A stretch of DNA of 64,000 nucleotides from G963668345 sp965206025 (GTDB lineage: Bacteria > Acidobacteriota > Terriglobia > Bryobacterales > UBA6623): NCBI GenBank assembly GCA_965206025.1, contig CBDBIU010000005.1, forward strand, positions 682,001 to 746,000, read 5' to 3'. The notes beneath the pieces are model-generated. The model saw only the letters and a list, made by a program, of their open reading frames with translations. It did no database searches and was not told the DNA's origin. Positions 37,791-46,178 of the stretch are shown piece by piece. The position numbers and the translations under genes were made by a program. Every line of letters starts with the position of its first letter. Position 1 is the stretch's first letter.

Positions 37791-38552
37791 CTACTGAGCC
37801 ATCCAGCCGCCGTCGATGACGATGTCCGTCCCGGTGATAAAAGCCGCCTCGTCGGAGCAGAGAAACACGGCTAAGGAACCGACTTCTTCCACTCGCCCCC
37901 AGCGACCGAGGGGCACACGGGCAAGGACCTGAGCGTTTTTCTTGGAATCTTCGATCAAGGGCTTGTTCATCTCCGTGGCGATGGGACCGGGGCTGATCCC
38001 GTTGGCGGTTATGCTGCAAGGCGCCAGTTCGAGCGCCAAGGATTTGGTCAGGCCCAGCAAGCCCGCCTTGGTGGCGCTATAGGCGATCCGATTGGGCAAA
38101 GAGATGTGCGCCATGATGGAGGTGATGTTGATGATGCGTCCGAACTTTTTCTTCCGCATGCCGGGAACAAAAGCCTGGCACATCACGAACGGCGCGGTGA
38201 GATTCGTATCAACGATCCGGTCCCAATCCTGTCGCGTGAAATCCTCGAGCGGTTTTCGGATATTCATTCCCGCGTTGTTGACCAAGATGTCACACGTGCC
38301 CAGTTCCCCGCTCACGCGGCCGGCCACGCGCTCGACGGCGGCCTCGTCCGTGACATCCCCCGGGCATACCTCGACTCTGCCACCCTGTTGGCGAATCGCC
38401 GCGGCGACCGCTTCCAGCCGTTTCTGATTTCTCGCCAACAGCGCAACCGCCGCGCCCGCGGCAGCAAGAGATTCCGCGATTTGCCGGCCTATTCCGCTAC
38501 TGGCGCCGGTAACGACGGCTACCCGACCTTCGAGAAGGGACGGACTCAACAC
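37791..38552 (-). CDS. Short-chain dehydrogenase/reductase (classical SDR)
   Basis: This 253-residue protein has the cofactor motif VTGASSGIGRQIAESL (residue about 14), NNAG at about 92, the catalytic Ser in INITSIMAHIS, and YSATK with catalytic Tyr and Lys near residues 158-162. The C-terminus ends TGTDIVIDGGWMAQ, typical of FabG/gluconate dehydrogenase-like SDRs. An Arg after the Rossmann strand (LLARNQKRLE) suggests NADP(H). The substrate is unknown. It appears to be a single gene. Confidence 0.9.
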   Translation of the reverse strand: MLSPSLLEGRVAVVTGASSGIGRQIAESLAAAGAAVALLARNQKRLEAVAAAIRQQGGRVEVCPGDVTDEAAVERVAGRVSGELGTCDILVNNAGMNIRKPLEDFTRQDWDRIVDTNLTAPFVMCQAFVPGMRKKKFGRIINITSIMAHISLPNRIAYSATKAGLLGLTKSLALELAPCSITANGISPGPIATEMNKPLIEDSKKNAQVLARVPLGRWGRVEEVGSLAVFLCSDEAAFITGTDIVIDGGWMAQ

Positions 38553-38559
38553 AACCTCC

Positions 38560-38778
38560 TTGGCGACGATGATCGCATGTATACCACAAAGTAGCGCCGA
38601 CCTGGTGCACTGGCACTACGACACGTTCCGCAAGAAGTATCGAGGGCCCAATAGACCGTACATCGACTTCGCGACCTTCACGTTGGGCATCGGAGGCCGA
38701 GTAGAAGAACTCAATATCGAATGGCCCAGCCAGAGATCACCTTTGGTCCCCTTAAAGTGCGACCACGAGCGGGACTGA
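38560..38778 (+). pseudogene. Fragment resembling the DUF3471 C-terminus of a beta-lactamase-like hydrolase
   Basis: The frame reads LVHWHYDTFRKKYRGPNRPY, then FATFTLGIGGRVEELNIE. This resembles the C-terminal DUF3471 domain often attached to serine beta-lactamase-like hydrolases (HYDTFR..W.D....VTFTLD..G.V..L). No catalytic domain is upstream, since the SDR gene begins there on the other strand. It is therefore a relic if the resemblance is real. Confidence 0.4.
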
Positions 38779-38928
38779 AGCCCCTCGACACGAACTACAT
38801 GGCCTCGTCAGAGGATTACTGCTGCGATATTGGGTTCCGTCCAGTTATCTGTTCGCGCTAAAATCGGACCGTCTTGGGTCGGCTCAGCCATCAGCCAAGT
38901 TTTGAAGGCATCCATAGCTTGAGAGCGA

Positions 38929-39384
38929 GGCTCTTCCGGGTTTTTAGTGGGTGGCCAACGGGTAGCCGGCTCCTCCATCCTGCCGACCCGACGTCGCCCG
39001 CAGTCACATCGGAGCCCAAAAGGCGGCCAAGAAATCCCCAAATACCCTACACGCCAGTCCGGTCGTGGACAACTCGTAAAGGGAATAAGACACTGATAAA
39101 CAGGGAGTTATCTCTTTGAGTGTGGCCACTGGATGACAGTTGTGGATCTGCATTTCACAGCCTTCGGGAGACTGTACGACTACCTGCCAGCAGCCTTGCT
39201 CTACTCGTAACCCTTTGTTTATCAGTAATTCTTTTTGGCCAACGCAGTCGCCGCCCGGCCTTGGGGGCCGTAGAGTTGTCACGAAGCCCTTGAATGGCAC
39301 CGAAGCAGGCTCCGGGAGGTCGGCCTCACAGTGGCGAGGGATCCGTCACTCACCGCCGCCAGCCACTAAAATCCCAGAAGAGCC
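38929..39384 (+). mobile_element. 456-bp ISL3-type MITE, copy C
   Basis: It has the same ends and length as copy A. Eight-base duplications GAGAGCGA lie at 38921-38928 and 39385-39392. The right end lies 30 bases before the start codon of the DAO-type oxidase, so it probably separated that gene from its original promoter. One base (GTGGACAAC for GTGGGCAAC) differs from the other copies. Confidence 0.93.
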
Positions 39385-39413
39385 GAGAGCGAAAGGGAAC
39401 TCTCCAACTAACC

Positions 39414-40634
39414 ATGCGGCGAAGCACATTCATCGGCTCACTCCTGACTGCGCCCCTGACCGGGGTCGCCGCGAAAGAGACCGCGACGCAGACGTCCGGG
39501 AAGCAGCATATCGCGGTAATTGGGGCCGGTGTCTTCGGCGGCTGGACGGCGCTAAATCTACTGCGCAGGGGTGCGCGCGTTACACTGCTGGAGGCCTGGG
39601 GGCCCGGACATTCCCGCGCCAGCTCAGGCGGCGAGTCCCGAGTGATCCGCCACGCCTACGGCTCAAGGTTGTACGTGGACATGGCAAAACGCGCCCTCGG
39701 GCTCTGGCGCGAGGCGAGCGCCGCCTGGGAAAGGCCGCTGTTCCGTTCCACGGGCGTGTTAATCATGACCCAGCGCGGGCCGGGCGAACGCTTTCTGGAA
39801 ACTGCGAGGGCATATCTGGAAGGCGCGGGCGTCAATCACGAGATGCTGTCACGGGACGAGTTGGCACGCCGCTATCCCCAGGTCAGCATGGAGGATATAG
39901 CCGGCGGCCTGTTTGAGCGTGACTCCGGTTACCTGCTCGCCCGGCAGGCTTGCCAGGCGGTGGTGGACGCCTTCATCCGCGAGGGTGGCGAGTACCGCAC
40001 CGCCTACGTTCAGCCGGGGGCTATACGCGGCGGCGAACTGACAAACGTCGTGCCGCGCGAAGGCGGCATATTGCAGGTGGATCAGTACGTCTTCGCCTGC
40101 GGGCCCTGGCTCAAGAGCTTATTTCCGGCAGTTCTGGGCAAGCATCTCAGGGTGTCGCGACAGGACATTTTCTACTTCGGCCCCCCGCCAGGCGAGTATC
40201 GCTATTCGGCGCCGACGCTCCCTATCTGGGCCGACTTCGGGGATTCGTTCTGGTACGGCATTCCGGGTGCGGAGAGTCGGGGTTTCAAGATCGCCGACGA
40301 CACCTTGGGGCCGGATCTCGATCCCACCGCAACCGAGCGCAGCGTCACGGCAGCGGGCTTACAGGCGGCTAAGGACTACATCGCCTATCGCTTTCCCGGG
40401 TTGAAGGGAGCACCGCTGATCGAGTCCCGCGTCTGTCAATACACCAACACCCCCAATTCCGATTTCATCGTCGATCGCCATCCGGGGGCCGAAAACGCTT
40501 GGCTGGTGGGCGGCGGTTCCGGTCACGGCTTCAAGCATGGGCCAGCCCTGGGTGAGTTGGTGGCCGCTCAGGTGCTCGGTACAGCTCCCCTGGAAGAAAC
40601 CTTCACCCTGGCGCGCCTTACCGCCAAAGGATGA
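39414..40634 (+). CDS. FAD-dependent oxidoreductase (DAO / sarcosine oxidase-like)
   Basis: From the ATG at 39414 the product is 406 residues with an N-terminal export-type segment (RRSTFIGSLLTAPLTGVAA). The dinucleotide motif HIAVIGAGVFGGWTALNLLR lies near residue 33. HSRASSGGESRVIRHAYG is typical of monomeric sarcosine oxidase and N-methyltryptophan oxidase-like flavoproteins, and VGGGSGHGFKHGPALGELVA near residue 367 closes the FAD site. The reaction is probably oxidation of an N-methyl or amino compound with release of peroxide. MITE copy C ends 30 bases upstream of the start, and no close ribosome binding site is visible (GGGAA is 16 bases or more away). Confidence 0.85.
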   Translation: MRRSTFIGSLLTAPLTGVAAKETATQTSGKQHIAVIGAGVFGGWTALNLLRRGARVTLLEAWGPGHSRASSGGESRVIRHAYGSRLYVDMAKRALGLWREASAAWERPLFRSTGVLIMTQRGPGERFLETARAYLEGAGVNHEMLSRDELARRYPQVSMEDIAGGLFERDSGYLLARQACQAVVDAFIREGGEYRTAYVQPGAIRGGELTNVVPREGGILQVDQYVFACGPWLKSLFPAVLGKHLRVSRQDIFYFGPPPGEYRYSAPTLPIWADFGDSFWYGIPGAESRGFKIADDTLGPDLDPTATERSVTAAGLQAAKDYIAYRFPGLKGAPLIESRVCQYTNTPNSDFIVDRHPGAENAWLVGGGSGHGFKHGPALGELVAAQVLGTAPLEETFTLARLTAKG

Positions 40635-40806
40635 CGGGCGACACTCCTTGAGCAGGCAGGGACCCCTCCTTTGTCCACTGGATCGCCCTCTGTTCGCCCC
40701 TCTTCGGAGGCCTTGCCTACGACATCGCCCCAGAAGGCCAGCGCTCTGTTGTGGTGGAGCAGGCCCCCGGCCTTGGACGGGGATCTCCGTCAGGCGGTGC
40801 TCTTTC

Positions 40807-41358
40807 TCATGAGCTGAAGAACAGCTTGGCCGTCAGAACCGCGAACACGAGTCCGAACGCGATCAAGGCCCTAACCTCGCGATTTCTCTTGTAAAGGGAA
40901 AGGCGGAATCCGCCGGTCGGCCGGCCCGGGGATCGCAGCGCCGGTAAAAACTTCGCCACCCGCTTCTGGTAGGCCGCGTAGCCGTCGAAGGTTTCGCGCA
41001 GGTACCCCTCCTCCTCCTCAATGACGGGCAAGTAGAACAGAATGAAGAACGCCGCGGCGACGACGGCGATTCCGACATGGGAACCCGCCACGGCGCACCC
41101 GGCGGCCGAGACGAGTGTTCCCAGATAGAGCGGATTCCGGGTGTAGGCGTAGGGCCCCGAACTCGTCAGGGCTTCATACTTGGCCAGGTGTCCGGCCGCC
41201 CATCCTCTCAGCAGCAAGCCGAGCAGCGCGACCGGACCACCGATCGCCAGCGACTGCCACGACGGGCGCGCTAGTAGCAGAAAGGCGACCGCCAAGACAG
41301 CGCCCGCTGGGACGCGGGTGCGAGCGGCGATTTCCGCATAGGGCTTGGGAAAAGCCAT
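40807..41358 (-). CDS. Isoprenylcysteine carboxyl methyltransferase-like (PEMT/ICMT) membrane protein
   Basis: This 183-residue protein has about four or five membrane helices and the family motif GPYAYTRNPLYLGTLV near residue 68, then FYLPVIEEEEGYLRETFDGY with the conserved E..L...FG.EY-type pattern. Such proteins methylate small lipids, isoprenylcysteine or unknown substrates using SAM. Upstream, at 41364-41525, lies a copy of the CTAGCCCG repeat separating it from lptD. Confidence 0.88.
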   Translation of the reverse strand: MAFPKPYAEIAARTRVPAGAVLAVAFLLLARPSWQSLAIGGPVALLGLLLRGWAAGHLAKYEALTSSGPYAYTRNPLYLGTLVSAAGCAVAGSHVGIAVVAAAFFILFYLPVIEEEEGYLRETFDGYAAYQKRVAKFLPALRSPGRPTGGFRLSLYKRNREVRALIAFGLVFAVLTAKLFFSS

Positions 41359-41363
41359 TACGC

Positions 41364-41525
41364 TAGTTCGCTTTACTCACCACCTGACGGCCGAAGCCGC
41401 GATATGCCCGCCATAACTGCGGTGCGTTCGCTCCCAGTGCTCACCGTGCTGTTCAAGTAACCGCATTGTTCAAAGCGGAGCGCTAAGCTGCGCGCGCCTC
41501 GCCACGCAGCGAGTAAAGCGGACTA
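41364..41525. repeat. CTAGCCCG-type repeat (R1), diverged full copy between two genes
   Basis: The left end reads TAGTTCGCTTTACTCACCAC then CTGACGGCCGAAGC. The right end inverted reads CTAGTCCGCTTTACTCGCTG then CGTGGCGAGGCG. Its right end overlaps the TAG stop codon of lptD (41523-41525). Confidence 0.65.
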
Positions 41526-43805
41526 GAACAATCGCTCGCGAGGCGCCAAGGTGCCGAACGAACCGACGTTGGCGATCGAAAAGGACACCCGGATCTGATT
41601 CTCGTTGCGAATGGTTCCGATGGCGAATCGCCGCCAGCCGACGCTGAAACCGCAGCAATCGGTATTGTAGGCAACCTGCGCAATCGTGTATAGGAAGATT
41701 TTCTGCCGGTAGTCGTAGATATTAGAGAGGGCGACGTTCCAGCCGCGGCGGTTGAAGTCGCCCAGGCTGACCTTGGTGAAGAGTTGGTTGCTGGGGGGCG
41801 TGACCGTGCTCGGCGTCCGCACGGCGTAGTGGCCGAAACTTGTTCGCACGAGCCGGTTGATTCGGAAATCGCCGGTCACACCGCTGTTGACCAATTTCCC
41901 CCGCAGCGGATCGTAATCGTAACGCCATTCGAGCGCATAGCGCCAACTCGGCCGCACGCGCAGGGCGGTGGCTATGGGAGAATAACTGCGAAGCTGGTCG
42001 GCAAAGGCGAAGGGGCTGAAGTCGATCGTCGAGCGCAGCACGTTGCGCCGTCCCGGGAGCAGCGCGCCCCCGAAATCTCGGTCGAAGTAACGCCTTTGCC
42101 AAATATCGAGCGTAAACACCTCCCGCACCTGGCCGCTTTTGTCGTTCTTGGCGAACAAACGATTCGTCACCATGAACTGCGCCTCATTCGTGTTATTGGT
42201 CAAATCAAGATCGTCAAAGCGGATCACCCGGTGGAAATCGTCCGCTCCATCGACGTAGCGGTAGGAGAGCCTGGGTTCGATCACGTGTTTGACGCGGTCC
42301 CCGAGCCACTTCGGCCCGTTATAGATGCGCTGCAGCGCCGGCGGTGAAATTTCAAGCGAAGCCTCCCGGGTGGTCCGATAGTAGTTGGCTCCACTGAGTC
42401 CTCCCTCGACCCGGCTTTGCCCGTAGGCGGTCTGACGAGCGCCGAAGGTCGGCCTGAAGTGAAAGCCCTTGAAGAAGAACTTGGTGGAAAGCCGCGGATA
42501 AAGATCGCCTCGCTGCACGAATCGCCGCGTCTGAAATAGCGGCTGCGTGCGGCTGACGAAGCCGAAAGAGCTGTCCAGGCTGAACCACAAGGGGACCGGG
42601 CCGCCGACAATCGGCCGGTCGCGGCTGTTGAACTCGACGCTGGGCAGCTTGCGGACGATGATTGTGTCGCCGCGCTCGACGCTCTGGAAGTTCTCGTCTC
42701 TCGACAGTTCGGTGTTGATGCTGAAGGTGGAAAAGCTTTTGGTGATAAAACCGACCGAGCGAACCTGCGAAAATACTGCCTCGTGAAAGCTTTGCGTGAA
42801 GGCCTGCCGGAATTCGAGCGAGCTGAGGTAGTTGACGTCCATCACGCCGCGAAAGCCGCCGGGCAGAACGGCGCCGCCTTGCATCGCGAACGAGCTGCCG
42901 CCTTGCTTGATCCGGCGCCCGTCGTCGAGCTTCCGTCCACGATCCTGCACGCCATGAAAGTCGGCGTTGAAGTGACTGTTCGCCGTCGGACGGCCTCGGA
43001 CGCCGACCTGGCTGGCCAGCCCGCGGTCCGTATACCACGTACCGCCGATCGTTGCGTCGTAGTTTCGATTGATGGCCCAAAAGTAAGACTGGCCGAGCAC
43101 GAACCCGAATCGAGAGCTGTTGCCGATATTCGGGGTTAGAAACCCGCTCTGGCGCGGCAACCGCTCGATCGATTTCTTGAACACCGGGAAGTAGAAAATC
43201 GGCACGCTGCGCACGCGGAAGACGCCGCCGTACACAGTGGCGGATTTACCGGGAATGATCGTCGTGCGGGGCGCTCGCATCGTCCACCAGGGATGATCGG
43301 TGACCTCGCAATTGGTGATATATCCGTTGTGGACCGTGTAGTGGTCCGCCGTCTTGTGAACGACTTTGCCGTCGATATAGAAGGGGTTGTCGGTGGTGAG
43401 CACCTGGAAGCCGCCCTGGTTCGCGGAGGCGACCGTCCCGTGAACCTGGTAGAAAGTGCCCAGTTCGGTTCGCAAATTGTAGTTGAACTTCTCGGCGTGC
43501 AGGTCTTCCCGCTTCACGCTGTTACGGTAGCGCACGTTGCCGCGGGCCTCGACGTCGTCGGTTCGATCGTTGTAATCCATCTCGTCGGCCGTGAGAATGG
43601 AATGGTTGTAGCGGATTTCAACGCTCCCGCGCAGGTATCGCATTTCGCCCGAGCTTTCTTGACTGTGGGCGTAGATCTCCATATCCCCGGGCTGCCTGGC
43701 CGGCCCGATCGGCTGCTGCGCGAACAGACACGTCGACCAGAGCACGTAGGAACAGGCCAGCCGAGAAATATGCCGAGTGGTGGATACTACGGTCCGAAAG
43801 CCCAT
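41523..43805 (-). CDS. lptD: LPS-assembly protein LptD (OstA-like outer-membrane barrel)
   Basis: From the ATG at 43805 the product is 760 residues with a signal peptide ending near CLFAQQ. An OstA/LptA-like beta-jellyroll (YLRGSVEIRYNHSILTADEM then DYNDRTDDVEARGNVRY) spans about residues 35-200. A long C-terminal beta-barrel with aromatic-rich alternating strands ends in RERLF, consistent with an outer-membrane insertion signal. It would deliver LPS to the outer leaflet. An open frame extends 30 codons further upstream (to 43895), but that part is a translated R1 repeat fragment (43864-43930), so the shorter start is preferred. The TAG stop overlaps another R1 copy. Confidence 0.88.
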   Translation of the reverse strand: MGFRTVVSTTRHISRLACSYVLWSTCLFAQQPIGPARQPGDMEIYAHSQESSGEMRYLRGSVEIRYNHSILTADEMDYNDRTDDVEARGNVRYRNSVKREDLHAEKFNYNLRTELGTFYQVHGTVASANQGGFQVLTTDNPFYIDGKVVHKTADHYTVHNGYITNCEVTDHPWWTMRAPRTTIIPGKSATVYGGVFRVRSVPIFYFPVFKKSIERLPRQSGFLTPNIGNSSRFGFVLGQSYFWAINRNYDATIGGTWYTDRGLASQVGVRGRPTANSHFNADFHGVQDRGRKLDDGRRIKQGGSSFAMQGGAVLPGGFRGVMDVNYLSSLEFRQAFTQSFHEAVFSQVRSVGFITKSFSTFSINTELSRDENFQSVERGDTIIVRKLPSVEFNSRDRPIVGGPVPLWFSLDSSFGFVSRTQPLFQTRRFVQRGDLYPRLSTKFFFKGFHFRPTFGARQTAYGQSRVEGGLSGANYYRTTREASLEISPPALQRIYNGPKWLGDRVKHVIEPRLSYRYVDGADDFHRVIRFDDLDLTNNTNEAQFMVTNRLFAKNDKSGQVREVFTLDIWQRRYFDRDFGGALLPGRRNVLRSTIDFSPFAFADQLRSYSPIATALRVRPSWRYALEWRYDYDPLRGKLVNSGVTGDFRINRLVRTSFGHYAVRTPSTVTPPSNQLFTKVSLGDFNRRGWNVALSNIYDYRQKIFLYTIAQVAYNTDCCGFSVGWRRFAIGTIRNENQIRVSFSIANVGSFGTLAPRERLF

Positions 43806-43858
43806 AAGGGGGGCGACTTTGAACGTATCATGCGGGGAAAAGCGCCGCAAGGAAGCTC

Positions 43859-43945
43859 GGCCTCTTTTCTCACTACGTGGCGAGGCGAAGTGCATGAGAA
43901 GACCGCCCGGGCGAGGCGCGCGAGGCGCGGCGCCCGCCGGCTTGG
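43859..43945. repeat. R1 repeat fragment upstream of lptD
   Basis: The sequence CTTTTCTCACTACGTGGCGA followed by GGCGAAGTGCATGAGAAGAC matches the left half of the R1 repeat at 51880 with a few changes. It supplies the false N-terminal extension of the lptD frame. Confidence 0.6.
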
Positions 43946-43981
43946 CGCCGCGCAGCGAGTACGATAGTAGAGTTGGTCTTT

Positions 43982-45130
43982 ATGAGGTACGCAGCACTTT
44001 TGATTGTTCTGCTCCTGGCCGCTGGACTGGCCTTCTTACTACTTTCCCAGACTCTCAGCGAAGAGGGATTCTACTCTCCCGTCTATTCTCCCGACGGCTC
44101 GGAAGTTTTTTTCATCGCCCGGGAGACGAGCGGTTGGGTCCTAGGCTTTGGTTTCGAGTGCTTTTCCCCGCCGGCGTACGTTTTTGTCTGGAAGGATCGC
44201 TTTACGCTGCTCAGACTTCGCGTCGAAGACGGCGGCGTCGAAATGGCAAGAACCTGGCCCGGTTCGCCCTTGGAAGGGAAATGGCTGCGCACGTATCGCG
44301 GGCGCCTATTCACTGCGCCCTCCACCCGCTTGCGATGGGATGATCGGAGCGGGCTGCAATATCGAGTCCGCTTGCGGATTCCGCGTCAACCGACGGCGGA
44401 CCACTTGTTCTTGAGCGGGGAATGGCGATCGACGGGCGAAGAGTCATCTGACTCGAACACCTGGCAACAGGGATGGACCGAGACTTCCGGCGATAACGAG
44501 TCACCGCTATCGGGTGAGTGGGAGGTGCTGCCGGCCCGCGGCGCACAGGCGTACCCCTGCGCGTTGGTAGCCCACAACGCGGCAACCTCGGAGTTGAAGG
44601 TTCTACTGGCGACCCCGACTTGCGATCGCCTGTATCCGGCCGGTATTCGCTTCTCGGACGTGGAGCAGTTTTCGAGGCGCGAGCAGATCGAGAGGATTCG
44701 ACTTCTCAAGTCAACGAAAGAACGGCTGGAGCGGCAAGCGCTGGCGCAGGGGCTGACGGAGCACGGGGCCTGGCTCAAGGCGATCGATCAAATGCAGGAA
44801 CTTGGGTTTTACGCCCGTCCTCCCCAGCTCGTGGCGCAAGCTTTGAGCCGGCAACAGGTTCATGCACTTGAGCAGCAAGGGGCCTTGGAGCCTCTGTTTT
44901 CGATCACCGAGATGGAATTTCGGGTCGGGCTTTTTCAGGACATCGAGCGAGCCATCAAGGCTCCCGGCACGGAAGTCGAAAGGTCGGGCAGGTACGTCAT
45001 CCACCGCGATTATTCCAATAGCCAAAAGCTGAATCGGTTCTTCGCGTCCGGCGAGAGGCTGTTCTATGTCGAGACGCAGGGGCGTAGGTACAGTCTGCGG
45101 CTGACCAAAGAGCGCCCGGCGACTCGCTGA
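43982..45130 (+). CDS. Membrane-anchored or secreted protein of unknown function
   Basis: From the ATG at 43982 the product is 382 residues. It has one N-terminal hydrophobic helix (YAALLIVLLLAAGLAFLLL), a WD-like or propeller-like opening (EGFYSPVYSPDGSEVFFIAR near residue 28), then a mixed region. A charged helical stretch follows at about residues 220-300 (RREQIERIRLLKSTKERLER). I do not recognise a family. The YSPDGSEVFF motif is the type found in TolB/PD40 beta-propeller blades, but only one blade is evident. A strong hairpin (45150-45173) follows the stop. Confidence 0.7.
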   Translation: MRYAALLIVLLLAAGLAFLLLSQTLSEEGFYSPVYSPDGSEVFFIARETSGWVLGFGFECFSPPAYVFVWKDRFTLLRLRVEDGGVEMARTWPGSPLEGKWLRTYRGRLFTAPSTRLRWDDRSGLQYRVRLRIPRQPTADHLFLSGEWRSTGEESSDSNTWQQGWTETSGDNESPLSGEWEVLPARGAQAYPCALVAHNAATSELKVLLATPTCDRLYPAGIRFSDVEQFSRREQIERIRLLKSTKERLERQALAQGLTEHGAWLKAIDQMQELGFYARPPQLVAQALSRQQVHALEQQGALEPLFSITEMEFRVGLFQDIERAIKAPGTEVERSGRYVIHRDYSNSQKLNRFFASGERLFYVETQGRRYSLRLTKERPATR

Positions 45131-45149
45131 TCGCTGATACGCTTGTGGG

Positions 45150-45173
45150 CCGAACCCATGAGGGCGGGTTCGG
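45150..45173 (+). terminator. Hairpin between the unknown gene and mtnP
   Basis: A perfect eight-base-pair stem CCGAACCC/GGGTTCGG with an eight-base loop lies 20 bases after the stop of the upstream gene. No T tract follows, so it may be a factor-dependent terminator or an RNA-stabilising hairpin. Confidence 0.4.
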
Positions 45174-45251
45174 TCGTCGTTGCCGCTCCGCACTCTCCAG
45201 ACTCTCTGTTCACACCGCTCAAATGCCTTGCCCTGGTAGAATGACTCCCTG

Positions 45252-46112
45252 ATGGACGCGGAAATCGGAATTATCGGCGGCAGCGGGCTCTATAACATGC
45301 CCGGTTTGGAAGATCGTCGGGAGGTAGTGATCGACACGCCGTGGGGCGCTCCCTCGGACTCCTACGTGCTCGGTTCCCTGGCCGAGCGGAAGGTCGCTTT
45401 CCTGGCTCGGCACGGGCGAGGGCACCGCGTCATGCCGTCGAACCTCAATTTCCGCGCCAATATTTACGGTCTTAAGAAGCTAGGCGTCGAGTGGGTGCTT
45501 TCCTTCAGTGCCGTCGGGTCATTGCAGGAAAACCTCAAGCCGCTGGATTTCGTCATCCCCGACCAGTTCTTCGATAGAACGCGCGGGCGGGCGTCAACTT
45601 TCTTCGACGAGGACGTGGTCGTCCACATCGGCTTCGCTGATCCCGTCTGTTCAAAGCTCGCCACCATCGCCGCACAGGCCTGCCAAACCGTCGGTGTGAC
45701 GGTTCATCGTGGTGGGACGTACTGCTGCATGGAAGGACCGGCGTTTTCGACGCGGGCGGAATCGAATCTCAACCGGCAGTGGGGCTTTTCCGTGATCGGC
45801 ATGACGAACCTGCAAGAAGCCAAACTTGCCCGCGAGGCGGAGATGTCCTACGTGACCGTAGCCATGGTGACCGACTATGACTGCTGGCATCCCGATCACG
45901 ACGCGGTCACCGTCGACCAAGTCATCGCATACCTCGGCAAGAATGCTGAAAACGCCCAGGCGGTAGCTCTCGAAGCGGTCAGGAACGTCCCGCGCGATCA
46001 GCCGAGCCCGCATGGATCGGCGCTTAAAAACGCCATCCTTACGGATCGAAACATGATCTCGGCGGACTCTCGAAAGAAGTACGAGTTGTTGATCGGGAAG
46101 TACCTCGCCTAG
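45252..46112 (+). CDS. mtnP: S-methyl-5'-thioadenosine phosphorylase
   Basis: This 286-residue protein cleaves methylthioadenosine to adenine and methylthioribose-1-phosphate in methionine salvage. It has GIIGGSGLYNM near residue 6, LARHGRGHRVMPSNLNFRAN with the phosphate-binding His and Arg near 54-60, and MEGPAFSTRAES near 160. The MTAP-specific MVTDYDCWHPDHDAVTVDQV near 206 has the Asp pair that selects 6-aminopurines. A PfkB-type kinase and a DapF homologue follow in the same direction. The TAG stop is followed by a fragment of the R1 repeat. Confidence 0.94.
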   Translation: MDAEIGIIGGSGLYNMPGLEDRREVVIDTPWGAPSDSYVLGSLAERKVAFLARHGRGHRVMPSNLNFRANIYGLKKLGVEWVLSFSAVGSLQENLKPLDFVIPDQFFDRTRGRASTFFDEDVVVHIGFADPVCSKLATIAAQACQTVGVTVHRGGTYCCMEGPAFSTRAESNLNRQWGFSVIGMTNLQEAKLAREAEMSYVTVAMVTDYDCWHPDHDAVTVDQVIAYLGKNAENAQAVALEAVRNVPRDQPSPHGSALKNAILTDRNMISADSRKKYELLIGKYLA

Positions 46113-46173
46113 CCTGGGCCATGGCGGCCCTATCGTGTGCTTCGACCGTCAGCGGGCGAGAAATCCGGGTTAA
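46112..46173. repeat. R1 repeat fragment between mtnP and the PfkB kinase
   Basis: The right half of the R1 repeat is recognisable: GGCGGCCCTATCGTGTGCTT, then CGACCGTCAGCGGGCGAG and AAATCCGGGTTA. It starts at the mtnP TAG and ends just before the kinase start. Confidence 0.6.
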
Positions 46174-46178
46174 AGCCT

